NCBI GenBank assembly: GCA_910588065.1
Contig: CAJUPZ010000020.1
Location: forward strand, 1 to 54,145
From: an uncultured Muribaculaceae bacterium
GTDB lineage: Bacteria > Bacteroidota > Bacteroidia > Bacteroidales > Muribaculaceae
Direction of reading: 5' to 3'
Length of the DNA stretch: 54,145 bases
This document shows positions 32,849-41,338 of this stretch, piece after piece. The notes under the pieces are model-generated. The model had not been told where the DNA came from, ran no database searches, and was given only the letters and a program-made list of their open reading frames with translations. The position numbers were made by a program, and so were the translations under genes. Numbering within the stretch: the first letter of the stretch is position 1; each line of letters begins with the position of its first letter.

Positions 32849-33951
32849 ACCTCTATAAACTCTATCATCACTGCATCCGACCGCAGCCAATGGCTCTCGC
32901 AGATGCCGGTGTGGTTGCCATCCATCCACATCACTCCGCGTCGTATCAATGGCGCGGCTGTGTTTTCAATATTTTTCCGGCGGCGTCTGCCGAAAAGAAC
33001 CTCGCATAGGTTGAGGTCGAGTCCTGACGATGTGCGCAGCGCAGTGATGACAAAATCATTGAACCGCTCCGAATCATTCTCGCTGTCCACCTTCGTAATC
33101 CCCACCCCTCCGGCCTTGAGGTAACCGGCCATGTCAGGCGGGTTGAAGCGGCGTGTGTGTCCGTCAAAACTGTGGGCTCCGGGGCCAAGACCGAGATAAG
33201 GGGTCATATTCCAGTACGCTGAGTTGTGACGGGCCTCGAATCCGGGCAGCGCGAAATTGCTGATTTCATAATGATTGTAGCCGGCCGCTGCCGCGGTGGC
33301 GGTGAGGTGACGGTACATCTCCTCGGCCACCTCCTCTGTCGCCTCCGTCACCTTGCCGGCAAGCCGCATGGCATAGAGCCGGGTACCGGGTTCGTAGGAC
33401 AGCAGGTAGCATGACAGATGCTGCGGCCTCACCCCAATAACCCCTTTGAGCGATTCCTCCCAGCTTTGCAGCGTCTGTCCGGGCAGTCCGTATATAAGGT
33501 CGAGGCTCATATTGAAACCGGCATCTGCGATGAGGCGCGCTGCGCGGATTGCATCAGCCGCAGTGTGGCGTCGGCCTACTGCGCGCAGTTCGCTGTCGTT
33601 GAGCGACTGCACTCCCATGCTTATGCGGTTTACTGCGCTTCCCCTCAGCATATTCAGGAAATCGGCGGTGATATCCTCCGGGTTGGCCTCTACCGTAAAC
33701 TCCTCCACGCCGCTCTCGGGCAGCAGGGTAAGCAGTTTTTCAAAGGCTTCTGCCGGCAGGCAGCTGGGGGTGCCTCCCCCTATATACACCGTTTTCACCT
33801 CTTCGCAAAGTTCACCGCGGCGGCTTTCGAGTTCATTGCCCACCGCGTCTATATAGCTCATAGCATCACGGACACTCAGCGGCCGGGAATAAAAATCGCA
33901 GTACGCGCACTTGGAGTGGCAGAACGGCACATGGATGTAGAGCCCTGCCAT
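32845..33951 (-). CDS. hemW: Radical SAM heme chaperone HemW
   Basis: A 368-residue radical SAM protein of the HemN/HemW group. The iron-sulfur motif is CHSKCAYC (Cys11, Cys15, Cys18), with Phe20 next, as in CxxxCxxCxF. VYIGGGTPSCLP, FTVEANPEDIT and MGVQSLNDSELRAVGRRH are further family motifs. The missing extra N-terminal part of true HemN supports HemW, which carries heme to respiratory proteins rather than making it. Last gene of the metF-holB-addB-hemW operon; its ATG shares a TGATG junction with the upstream stop. Confidence 0.93.
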   Translation of the reverse strand: MAGLYIHVPFCHSKCAYCDFYSRPLSVRDAMSYIDAVGNELESRRGELCEEVKTVYIGGGTPSCLPAEAFEKLLTLLPESGVEEFTVEANPEDITADFLNMLRGSAVNRISMGVQSLNDSELRAVGRRHTAADAIRAARLIADAGFNMSLDLIYGLPGQTLQSWEESLKGVIGVRPQHLSCYLLSYEPGTRLYAMRLAGKVTEATEEVAEEMYRHLTATAAAAGYNHYEISNFALPGFEARHNSAYWNMTPYLGLGPGAHSFDGHTRRFNPPDMAGYLKAGGVGITKVDSENDSERFNDFVITALRTSSGLDLNLCEVLFGRRRRKNIENTAAPLIRRGVMWMDGNHTGICESHWLRSDAVMIEFIEV

Positions 33952-36881
33952 CAGAATTTGTCTTTATCTATTATGCGCCCGCACACACCCGTAAATCCGC
34001 AAAACTTGCAGCGATCAACATCCTCGGTCTGGAAAAACGGTGTCTCAGGGTCAAAAATCTCCTCAATGCAATGGTTGAGGAGAGGCACAAAAGTGTCCAT
34101 CACCTTGCGGTGGTCATTGATTGTCTCTTTGCCGACAACAATATCGAGAGGCCCTTTCGTAGTGATTTTCCTGAGGTTGTAAATGCAGGGTTTCAGGCCA
34201 ATATCCTTCTTTTTGTGCAGATTGTACACATAGCAGTAAAGCAGTGTCTGCGCAACAGCTTTGCGGTGATCTTTCGCCGTATGGTCAAAGCACACGGACA
34301 GGTCGCTGAGCCGGGTGTTCTCATCGCCGGTCTTGTAGTCAACTATGCGTTTTGTTCCGTCAACAATGTCTATTCTGTCAATCTTCTGCTTGAAGTTGAC
34401 CTTAAGACTGTCGTTGATGTCAAGTGTGACAATCATGGATTCCTCCGCGCCGTCAAACACAAACGGGGTATACCCCTTGTCAACCTCAAGGATTTTCTTC
34501 ACCGATTCCTTGATTACGTTGCCCATTATAAGAGCCTCGCCGGTCAGCGGAGTATTGAGCCGGTCATCCGGCAGCCGGTTGTATTCCCGGTTTGTGACAG
34601 CGGTGATTGTCCTTTCAAGGCGGGTGACGGCCGGAGCCAGCAGGCTGTCAAGCATCTCCTTGGTTATTGTATTGCTGCCGTGGCTCTTTATGAGCTCTTT
34701 GTACAGAGCCTCGCACGAATCGTGCACAATTGTGCCGTAGACTCCGGAGTCGATATAATCCTTCATCTCCTCATTGCCGTTGAATCCCTCTACATATTCC
34801 AGATAAAATTTCAGCGGACAAGCCACATAGTTGTTTATTGCGCTTGCTGACAGATATTTGGGGCTCTCAGCCTCAGGCTTGTAGCGGCTGAGAAGTTTGA
34901 TTATGCGGCTGTTCTTGACAACAGATATTGCTTCGGTGTCGAAAGTCCTCGGCTCGAATACCCTCAGCGACTGCTTGATTTTGCCCGATTTCCCGAAAAG
35001 ATATATCAGCTGGGTGAGGTAGCGTGATTTCTCGCCGGTCTTCATGCCTATGGTTCTGGCATCATAAAGAAGCTTCACATTTTTTGCCCGCGATATCAGG
35101 CGGTAGAAGTAGTAGGCGAATATGCTCTCCTGAAAGTCGGTGGTGGCTATGCCGAAGCCGCGCCTGATGGTGTCCGGAATGAACGAGCCGGAGAAATGCT
35201 TGCGCGGAAAGATGCGCTCGTTCATCGAAAGCATTATGATGTTGTTGAAGTCGAGGGCACGGGTTTCGAGCACACCCATTATCTGCAGCCCGGAGAGCGG
35301 TTCGCCTTTATAGTTTATTGTTTTGGAGGATATGGTGCGCTCCACAAGGCGGAAAAATACCGATGGGGTGAGCCTGATGCTGAATCTGCCGGTCAGCTGT
35401 CTCACTTCATCCACCGCCTTGGAGTATGACTGCAGGTAGTCGCTCTCATGCGAGTTCTTGTCGGAGATGCTGTATGGCAGAGCCTCGATGACAGAGGTGA
35501 TGTAGTCAAACACATCTTCGTTGCTACCGTCGGCTTTGAGGATGGTAAACACGCTTCTAAGCTGTTCATTGGCATCATTGAAAAGCTCGGGCGACACTCT
35601 GAAGAGGTTGTTTTTGTAAATGGCATCCGTTATGGCATCCGCGCTGCCGGGATCAAGATTGCGGATAGAGGGGTCTGAGAGCAGGGCGTTTACATCCTTG
35701 TAGAAGAATGTGCTGCCGCCGGCGGAGTGTCTGACTCTCAGCTGCAGGTTGACAATCAGCCTCATCAGCGACGCTATGGAGGTGAGCTTCATGGGCAGAC
35801 CCATTGTCACGTTCACTTTCTTGAAAAGGTTGTCAGGTATAGACCTTTTCATGGGCACAAAAAGCGATTCGTCGGGAAGCACCAGGGCTGTGTCTATGGC
35901 ATTATCGGGATTGACTATTGCTTTGTTCTCAACCATGCCGCGCAGCAGCGCTCCCGCCACTTTTGTCTGCGCTATGCCGGAGGGCACTCCGATTATTTCA
36001 ATATCGGGCAGGGTGGTGATGCTCTCCTCAGGCAGCTCGTAGATGGACGGAAAGTCCTTGATGTTGCGCTCTATGAAGCGGCCTGCGCGGTTGAATCCGT
36101 TGGCAAAGGCCGGGCTGTTGTAGTCCCAGTAAAAATCGGCCGCGCCGTGGTCTCTCAGCAGGGTGAAAATCTCGGTCTCGACAAGCGTCAACACATTGAA
36201 CCCCACGAATATAAACCGCTTTGAAAGAAGTGTTCCTTTAACAACATATTTCCTGAGGGCTTCAAGAGCCTTGCGATACATCATGCCCCCCGAAGCTTTG
36301 CCCTCTTTGGCAAGCTCGCCGTTGAAGGCATGGTACAGGGGAGACAGCACCTCCCACAGCTTTGTGAATTTTGTTCCGGGGGTGGTGGTCTCATCGCCGA
36401 TATGTTTCCAGAATCGCTCCACCTCTCTTGTGCCGGGATCCTCGCCCCAGTAGCGGCGAATAATATCTATCTGCTCCTGAGTGAGGTAATTGCTGCCTAT
36501 CTCCTTGAACCGTTTTACGTTGGTAAACAGTGAGTCAGGGTCAACAAGATAGCGGTCAACATCGCTGAAATCTGCAAGAATCATGTCGCCCCAGAACATG
36601 AACTGGTCAAACTCCACTGCCTCTCCCGTGAGTTTGCGGTATTCATTGTATAGAATGAACAGTTGTTCAAGCCGTGATGCAACATTGGTGTGCGAAAGTC
36701 CCGATACAAAGCTTGTTATGGTCTTTACGCTTGTGCCCGCATATTCTTTGCCGAATCCTTCGAGGTAGTGCTTGAAAAAGTTGGCGGAGCGTTTGTTTGG
36801 AAACACAAAGCAGTATTGTGACAGGTTCTCAGCCTCGTTGTCAACATACACCTTCGCAACTTGTTTCAGAAAGGGTTCCAT
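33951..36881 (-). CDS. AddB-like PD-(D/E)XK exonuclease with iron-sulfur nuclease domain
   Basis: A 976-residue protein resembling the AddB subunit of AddAB, the helicase-nuclease that processes double-strand breaks for RecA. The N-terminus has FVFPNKRSANFF, a degenerate SF1 helicase-like start without a good Walker A. The C-terminal RecB-type nuclease domain shows GTIVHDSCEALY, QKIDRIDIVDGTKRIVDYKTG (catalytic Asp and DYK), and four cysteines fit for a 4Fe-4S staple: one in VACPLKFYLEYV and three in CKFCGFTGVC. No AddA helicase gene is adjacent, which is unusual, since the pair is often together. It lies 4 bases after holB and overlaps hemW by one base. Confidence 0.85.
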   Translation of the reverse strand: MEPFLKQVAKVYVDNEAENLSQYCFVFPNKRSANFFKHYLEGFGKEYAGTSVKTITSFVSGLSHTNVASRLEQLFILYNEYRKLTGEAVEFDQFMFWGDMILADFSDVDRYLVDPDSLFTNVKRFKEIGSNYLTQEQIDIIRRYWGEDPGTREVERFWKHIGDETTTPGTKFTKLWEVLSPLYHAFNGELAKEGKASGGMMYRKALEALRKYVVKGTLLSKRFIFVGFNVLTLVETEIFTLLRDHGAADFYWDYNSPAFANGFNRAGRFIERNIKDFPSIYELPEESITTLPDIEIIGVPSGIAQTKVAGALLRGMVENKAIVNPDNAIDTALVLPDESLFVPMKRSIPDNLFKKVNVTMGLPMKLTSIASLMRLIVNLQLRVRHSAGGSTFFYKDVNALLSDPSIRNLDPGSADAITDAIYKNNLFRVSPELFNDANEQLRSVFTILKADGSNEDVFDYITSVIEALPYSISDKNSHESDYLQSYSKAVDEVRQLTGRFSIRLTPSVFFRLVERTISSKTINYKGEPLSGLQIMGVLETRALDFNNIIMLSMNERIFPRKHFSGSFIPDTIRRGFGIATTDFQESIFAYYFYRLISRAKNVKLLYDARTIGMKTGEKSRYLTQLIYLFGKSGKIKQSLRVFEPRTFDTEAISVVKNSRIIKLLSRYKPEAESPKYLSASAINNYVACPLKFYLEYVEGFNGNEEMKDYIDSGVYGTIVHDSCEALYKELIKSHGSNTITKEMLDSLLAPAVTRLERTITAVTNREYNRLPDDRLNTPLTGEALIMGNVIKESVKKILEVDKGYTPFVFDGAEESMIVTLDINDSLKVNFKQKIDRIDIVDGTKRIVDYKTGDENTRLSDLSVCFDHTAKDHRKAVAQTLLYCYVYNLHKKKDIGLKPCIYNLRKITTKGPLDIVVGKETINDHRKVMDTFVPLLNHCIEEIFDPETPFFQTEDVDRCKFCGFTGVCGRIIDKDKF

Positions 36882-36885
36882 CGGA

Positions 36886-38019
36886 TTATTGTTTGAGCAG
36901 AAGAATCACCTTTATGGCAACATCCAGATTCACTATCTTGCCGTTAGCGTTGCCGGCAATGTCAATCCTGGCGTTTTCAAACACCTCTATGAGTTTCTCC
37001 ACATTGCGCTCCGTGATAAAGCGTGCAAACTTGGTGCTGAATGCGGATTCGGCTGAGTTAAGGTAATTTAGCTGCGGTAATTTAAAGTTGTAGATGAAGT
37101 TCTCGCGGATGAGCCTTACCGCATATTCGTAAAATTTTAGCTCCTTTTCCCTGCCCATGCCGGCGAGGTTGGCACCCCACTCTTTCAGGTCGGCGATTTT
37201 GCGCTGGTAAGCCTGACGCATGAGGTAGACAAAGAGGTCGAAAAACTCCTTTTCATCGCTTTGCGCCGCCAGGCTTCTGAATGCGGCTGTGGCGGAGCCG
37301 TCGGCATTATGGGCTATGGCCATGGCGTCGTCATGGCTGAGTCCGCGCTCCGTTTCGAGGATGCCTGCGATGGCGCTGTCAGGCAGCTTGGTGGTGGATA
37401 TGCGCTGTACCCTTGAGTATATTGTCGGCAGCATCTCGCCGGGGTTGTCGCAGGCCATCAGGAAGATGGTATCCTCCCACGGTTCTTCGAGCAGTTTGAG
37501 GATTTTGTTGACGGCCTCGACATTCATTTTTTCCGGCAGCCACCAAAGCACAATCTTGTACCTGGAGCCGTGGGCGGCAAACGACAGCTTGCGCATGATC
37601 GCGTCGCTCTCGGTGACGTAGGTTATCGGCTGGGAGTTTTTTTTGTCAAAGGAATCGGCCCACGCGCTGAAGTCCATGAAGCTGTGGGTTGTCAGATAAT
37701 CTTTCCACGCCTCGATGAAATCATCGCTCACAGGCGGGTAGGTCATCTTTTCGAGCTTCACCACAGGAAAAACAAAATGGGTGTCGATATGTCCGAAGCC
37801 GGCGTGCTGGATGCACGACGGGCACTTGCCGCAACTGTCGGTGTCGCCGGGCTGACGGCCGGTGCAATGGATGTATTGGGCAAAGGCACGCATAAGGGCG
37901 AACTTACCGCTGCCCTGCGGTCCTTCCAGCATCAGCGCATGGGGAATCCGGTCGCTGTCAGCCATCGCCCTGAGTCGGCTCTTGACGCTTTCGTGAGCCG
38001 GAATATCATTGAACTGCAT
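36886..38019 (-). CDS. holB: DNA polymerase III delta' subunit
   Basis: A 377-residue clamp-loader AAA+ protein. LEGPQGSGKF (31-40) is the Walker A, lacking the Ser/Thr after Lys, as expected for the ATPase-inactive delta' subunit. Cys52, Cys63, Cys66 and Cys69 (CGKCPSC) form the zinc module. KILKLLEEPWEDTIFLMACDNPGEMLPTIYSRVQRI carries sensor-1 and the arginine finger SRVQ. The C-terminal collar domain (about 230-377) is present. It sits second in the metF-holB-addB-hemW operon with gaps of 4 to 6 bases. Confidence 0.93.
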   Translation of the reverse strand: MQFNDIPAHESVKSRLRAMADSDRIPHALMLEGPQGSGKFALMRAFAQYIHCTGRQPGDTDSCGKCPSCIQHAGFGHIDTHFVFPVVKLEKMTYPPVSDDFIEAWKDYLTTHSFMDFSAWADSFDKKNSQPITYVTESDAIMRKLSFAAHGSRYKIVLWWLPEKMNVEAVNKILKLLEEPWEDTIFLMACDNPGEMLPTIYSRVQRISTTKLPDSAIAGILETERGLSHDDAMAIAHNADGSATAAFRSLAAQSDEKEFFDLFVYLMRQAYQRKIADLKEWGANLAGMGREKELKFYEYAVRLIRENFIYNFKLPQLNYLNSAESAFSTKFARFITERNVEKLIEVFENARIDIAGNANGKIVNLDVAIKVILLLKQ

Positions 38020-38025
38020 GGCTTG

Positions 38026-38982
38026 TCACATTACATTTTCAAGTACCTTACGCACGCTGTTGGTGGCATTGAGCGAATAATAATGGACGCTCGCCACCCC
38101 CGCGGCATATAGCTCTCTCACCTGGGTTGTGCACCATTCCACTCCCACAGCCTTTGCCTCCTCATCGGTTTTGCAGGCCATGAGTGCCGAGGCGAGGGCG
38201 CTGGGAATGTCCACATGAAACACTTTTGGCAGAACAGACAGCTGCCTCAGGTTTACAATCGGCTTTATGCCCGGTATCACAGGCACATTTATGCCGGCTT
38301 TGCGACACCGATCAACAAAGTCGAAGTACTTGCCGTTGTCAAAAAACATCTGGGTGACGATATAGTCGGCGCCGGCATCAACCTTGTGCTTGAGCCATAT
38401 CATATCCATCTCGGCGTTAGGGGCCTCGTCATGCTTCTCGGGATATCCGGCAACTCCGTAGCTGAACGGCGCTTCCGAAACAATGCCCATCTCGGTGCCG
38501 TCAAGAAACAGGCCTCTGTTGAAATCGTTGACCTGCACGGCGAGCTCGCTTGCGTGGCCGTGGCCGTTGTCGTTGGGCTTGAACGAGGCTTCATGCTTGG
38601 CTTTGTCACCGCGCAGCAGCAGCAGGTTGGTTATGCCGAGGAAGCTGAGGTCTATGAGGGCATATTCCGTCTCTATCTTGGAGAATCCGCTGCATATTAT
38701 GTGGGGCACGGCAGGTATGCCGTACCGCTGCTGTATAGCCGCCGCAACAGCCACGGTTCCGGGACGGGCCCGCTCGCTCACACGCTGGTACAGGCCGTCA
38801 GGGGTGCATTTGTACACCAGCTCGCTGCGGTGGGTGGTGATGTTGACGTAGGCCGGATCAAACTCCTTCAGTGAGTCGATGTTGCCAAACAGCTGTCCTA
38901 TGCCCTTGCCTTTGAGCGGTGGAAGCACCTCTATGGAAAAGCAGGGTTTGCCTTTGGATTCTATTATTTCGGGGATTGTCAT
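38026..38982 (-). CDS. metF: Methylenetetrahydrofolate reductase
   Basis: A 318-residue TIM-barrel flavoprotein that reduces 5,10-methylene-THF to 5-methyl-THF for methionine synthesis. Seen: CFSIEVLPP at the start (catalytic Glu in FE-like position), YVNITTHRSEL, AAIQQRYGIPAVPHIICSG, LLLRGD, and TQMFFDNGKYFDFVDRCRKAGINVPVIPGI. The frame continues to 39063, but the ATG at 38982 is the family start and a -7 box sits at 39005-39012. First gene of a four-gene operon. No S-box-like leader is visible: the leader is only about 15 bases. Confidence 0.95.
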   Translation of the reverse strand: MTIPEIIESKGKPCFSIEVLPPLKGKGIGQLFGNIDSLKEFDPAYVNITTHRSELVYKCTPDGLYQRVSERARPGTVAVAAAIQQRYGIPAVPHIICSGFSKIETEYALIDLSFLGITNLLLLRGDKAKHEASFKPNDNGHGHASELAVQVNDFNRGLFLDGTEMGIVSEAPFSYGVAGYPEKHDEAPNAEMDMIWLKHKVDAGADYIVTQMFFDNGKYFDFVDRCRKAGINVPVIPGIKPIVNLRQLSVLPKVFHVDIPSALASALMACKTDEEAKAVGVEWCTTQVRELYAAGVASVHYYSLNATNSVRKVLENVM

Positions 38983-39004
38983 GGTTGTTTCGAAACTGTC
39001 AACA

Positions 39005-39012
39005 CAAAAGTA
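39005..39012 (-). promoter_or_regulatory. -7 box TACTTTTG for the metF operon
   Basis: A minus-strand TACTTTTG lies 22 bases before the ATG at 38982, implying a short leader. Confidence 0.55.
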
Positions 39013-39099
39013 CATAAAAATCGCGAGTTTTTTACGCAGGCAGAATAAAAAGGTCAATGCCACCGCAACTTATCTGCCTATATTGAGATTACTTATCAT

Positions 39100-39141
39100 G
39101 CTCATATTGTTCTGCGCACAGAACAATATGAGCGGTTTTTT
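39100..39141 (+). terminator. Orphan Rho-independent terminator in a gene-free gap
   Basis: A perfect 15-bp stem (39100-39114 with 39119-39133, arms GCTCATATTGTTCTG / CAGAACAATATGAGC) with a CGCA loop is followed by GG and six Ts on the plus strand. No plus-strand gene lies upstream: 38983-39099 contains only the metF promoter, and I see no ORF. The 307-base gap (38983-39289) otherwise holds a CTTCAAAA/TTTTGAAG repeat (39173-39199) and the DUF4295 terminator. Confidence 0.7.
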
Positions 39142-39227
39142 GTTTCATACGCAAAACATTGTGCGGCTTTTCTTCAAAATAATGCACTTTTTTTGAAGCA
39201 AGGGTAGGGGCTGTGGCAGGCGGGCGG

Positions 39228-39266
39228 ATGAAAAAACAAGGCTCCGTGAATATTCACGGAGCCTGT
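39228..39266 (-). terminator. Rho-independent terminator of the rpmB-rpmG-DUF4295 operon
   Basis: AGGCTCCGTGAATA / TATTCACGGAGCCT arms form a near-perfect stem of about 13 pairs around 39240-39265. Six Ts follow on the minus strand (plus-strand A run 39230-39235). It begins about 24 bases after the DUF4295 stop. Confidence 0.88.
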
Positions 39267-39289
39267 ATATCGGTAGATTGGGTAATCTA

Positions 39290-39439
39290 TTATTTGAGGA
39301 TGTCCTTAACGGCGTCGTTAGGCACCATCTGTTCCTGGAAGGTGTAAGCACCGGTTTTGGGTGACTTCACAACCTTGATGACCTTGCTGTAGGTGCGGCC
39401 TTCACCCTTCTGGAGTGATGCGACGGTTTTCTTTGCCAT
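39290..39439 (-). CDS. DUF4295 protein, candidate Bacteroidota ribosomal protein bL38
   Basis: A 49-residue basic protein translated by eye: it opens MAKKTVASLQKGEGRTY and ends NDAVKDILK. This is the complete DUF4295 family, which is found in Bacteroidota directly after rpmB and rpmG, as here (10-base gap). From memory, the Flavobacterium johnsoniae 50S structure revealed an extra small protein named bL38 encoded at this position; I believe it is this family but could not check. Lys/Arg-rich content and the ribosomal operon support a 50S location. The operon terminator follows directly. Confidence 0.85.
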   Translation of the reverse strand: MAKKTVASLQKGEGRTYSKVIKVVKSPKTGAYTFQEQMVPNDAVKDILK

Positions 39440-39449
39440 ATCTCAGATA

Positions 39450-39638
39450 TTATTTGATTTCTTTATGAACGGTTACTTTCTTGAGAATCGGGTTGTATTT
39501 CTTCAGTTCCAGACGCTCAGTTGTGTTCTTGCGGTTCTTGGTGGTGATGTAGCGCGATGTGCCGGGCATGCCGCTTGCTTTGTGCTCTGTGCACTCAAGA
39601 ATCACCTGTACGCGATTGCCTTTAGCTTTCTTTGCCAT
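39450..39638 (-). CDS. rpmG: 50S ribosomal protein bL33
   Basis: A 62-residue bL33. GNRVQVILECTEHK near the start and RYITTKNRKNTTERLELKKYNP in the middle are diagnostic. Of the CxxC...CxxC zinc ligands of some bL33 forms only Cys15 remains, so this is the zinc-free (C-minus) type. It lies between rpmB (6 bases) and the DUF4295 gene (10 bases). Confidence 0.97.
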   Translation of the reverse strand: MAKKAKGNRVQVILECTEHKASGMPGTSRYITTKNRKNTTERLELKKYNPILKKVTVHKEIK

Positions 39639-39644
39639 CGTTAA

Positions 39645-39902
39645 TTAGTATGCTAAGTATTTGATTTCAGTTAAATAACCCTGACGAGCAGCGTCTTTGA
39701 TGGCTGCGTCGAGACCTTTTTTGTTGATTGTACGGAGGCCGGCGGCTGAAAGGGTGAGTGTGATCCAAGCCTGCTCCTCTACCCAGAAGAATTTTTTGGT
39801 GAAGAGGTTCACGTTGAATTTACGCTTGGTGCGGCGCTTTGAGTGGGACACATTGTTACCCACAATCGCCTTTTTGCCTGTGATCTGACAAATCTTTGAC
39901 AT
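39645..39902 (-). CDS. rpmB: 50S ribosomal protein bL28
   Basis: An 85-residue bL28. CQITGKKAIVGNNVSHSKRRTKRKFNVNL is the family's conserved N-terminus and LTLSAAGLRTINKKGLDAAI the C-terminal part. Only Cys5 of possible zinc cysteines is present. First gene of the rpmB-rpmG-DUF4295 operon. The 152-base upstream gap (39903-40054) has a GTTAA/TTAAC repeat at 39931-39945 and no perfect -7 box; the closest is TTACTTTG on the minus strand near 40036. Confidence 0.97.
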   Translation of the reverse strand: MSKICQITGKKAIVGNNVSHSKRRTKRKFNVNLFTKKFFWVEEQAWITLTLSAAGLRTINKKGLDAAIKDAARQGYLTEIKYLAY

Positions 39903-40054
39903 GGCTGTTGATGTTATTTAGCTCGTAAATGTTAATTTTGTTAACGTGGTCTTGTGGCCGCCATCTCAGTTCTCATATCGCCGCTAAGTGCATCATTTTT
40001 AGCCGCTTTACAGGATGAGCCACAAAACAGAGTGCAAAGTAAGCACTTTTTTGT

Positions 40055-41323
40055 CTATTTTCCAAATTTATAGAGATTTTTTTGCTCTCTGAGCATGGAA
40101 ATAGCCATAATGAGGGCGTGGCTCACCGCTCGCTGCACTATTCTGGTGCGGTTGCCGGGAAAGTGCAGGGTGGTGGCGGCGACTTTGCCTCGGCATGCCA
40201 CAGCTATGCACACTGTGCCTACCGGTTTGGCGGGTGTGCCTCCTCCGGGGCCGGCAATGCCGCTGGTGGCCATGGCTATGTCAGCGCCGGTGGCTTTGCA
40301 GGCACCGAGAGCCATTTGCGCGGCAACCTCCTCGCTCACAGCGCCTTTGGTGGCGAGGGTGTCGGCGCTCACTCCCAAAAGGCGCATTTTGACATCGTTG
40401 CTGTAGGCCACAATGCCTCCGAGCATGCTTGCGCTGCTGCCGGGTATGGCGGTGATTGCGGCGGCTATGTTGCCTCCGGTGCAGCTTTCGGCGGTGGCTA
40501 TTGTGGCGCCGCATTCCGCTGCCTCGTTGAGGAGAATCTGTGCGGGGGTGAGGTCGCCTACAGCCACAAGGTTGCTGCCTATGAGCCGGGTTAGCCCGCT
40601 GCAGGCGGTGTCGGTTGCGCGTTTCAGCGCTTCTGCATCGTGGCCGATGGAGTCAAGGCGCAGCCGTATGTAGCCGGCGTTAGGCAGGTAGGCAAGGTGC
40701 AGTCCTTCGGGTAGCTGCTCCTCCCATGAGGCGAGCCTTTCGGCGAGGGCGCTCTCGCTTATGCCGGTGGTTATGAATGAGTTGTGGTATATCGTTATAT
40801 CGGAGGGGTAGAGCTTGCACAGCCGTGGAAAAACTTCAGACTCGAACATGGCGCTCGTTTCAAACGGCACACCGGGCATCGCCACAAGCACTTTTCCGGC
40901 TGATTCAAACCACATCAGGGGGGCTGTGCCGAGTCTGTTCTGTATCACTGTGCAGCTTGAGGGCACCATTGCCTGCGCGGCTGTGAGTGCGTTCATCTGC
41001 AGGCCGCGGCGGTTCATGATGTTTCTGACATTCTCAAGCACTTCGGCGTTTTCAACAAGCTTGCCGCCGAATATTTCCATGAGCACCCCCTTGGTGATGT
41101 CGTCCTTGGTAGGGCCGAGGCCGCCGGTTGTGAGCACCACCGGTGCCTGTTCGAAGGCGCTGTTTATGGCACGGATAATATCTTCACGGTTGTCCGCCAC
41201 CACTTGAACCCCGGCCACCTGCCACCCCGCCGGGGCGATGGTGCGGGCTATTGTGCCGCTGTTGGTGTCGACAACCTGACCCACCAGCAGTTCATCGCCT
41301 ATGGCTATGATTGAAACTTTCAT
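40055..41323 (-). CDS. cinA: CinA family protein (competence/damage-inducible; NMN amidase domain)
   Basis: A 422-residue two-domain CinA. The N-terminal MoCF-like domain (about 1-170) begins SIIAIGDELLVGQVVDTNSG and contains VVLTTGGLGPTKDD, which suits ADP-ribose pyrophosphatase activity in some CinA proteins. The C-terminal PncC-like domain (about 260-410) shows TIATAESCTGGNIAAAITAIPGSS with the proposed catalytic Ser and GIAGPGGGTPAKPVGTVCIA; it deamidates nicotinamide mononucleotide. Both domains are complete. It follows tsaD by 15 bases in the same operon. Confidence 0.94.
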   Translation of the reverse strand: MKVSIIAIGDELLVGQVVDTNSGTIARTIAPAGWQVAGVQVVADNREDIIRAINSAFEQAPVVLTTGGLGPTKDDITKGVLMEIFGGKLVENAEVLENVRNIMNRRGLQMNALTAAQAMVPSSCTVIQNRLGTAPLMWFESAGKVLVAMPGVPFETSAMFESEVFPRLCKLYPSDITIYHNSFITTGISESALAERLASWEEQLPEGLHLAYLPNAGYIRLRLDSIGHDAEALKRATDTACSGLTRLIGSNLVAVGDLTPAQILLNEAAECGATIATAESCTGGNIAAAITAIPGSSASMLGGIVAYSNDVKMRLLGVSADTLATKGAVSEEVAAQMALGACKATGADIAMATSGIAGPGGGTPAKPVGTVCIAVACRGKVAATTLHFPGNRTRIVQRAVSHALIMAISMLREQKNLYKFGK

Positions 41324-41338
41324 CTATACCTTATTATA

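Noticed and set aside
38983..39099. Possible SAM-type riboswitch before metF
   Set aside because: The -7 box lies only 22 bases from the ATG, leaving no room for an aptamer, and no S-box-like pairing is seen.
39173..39199. CTTCAAAA / TTTTGAAG repeat as a second terminator
   Set aside because: The arms are AT-rich with an 11-base loop and no following T run, so pairing would be weak.
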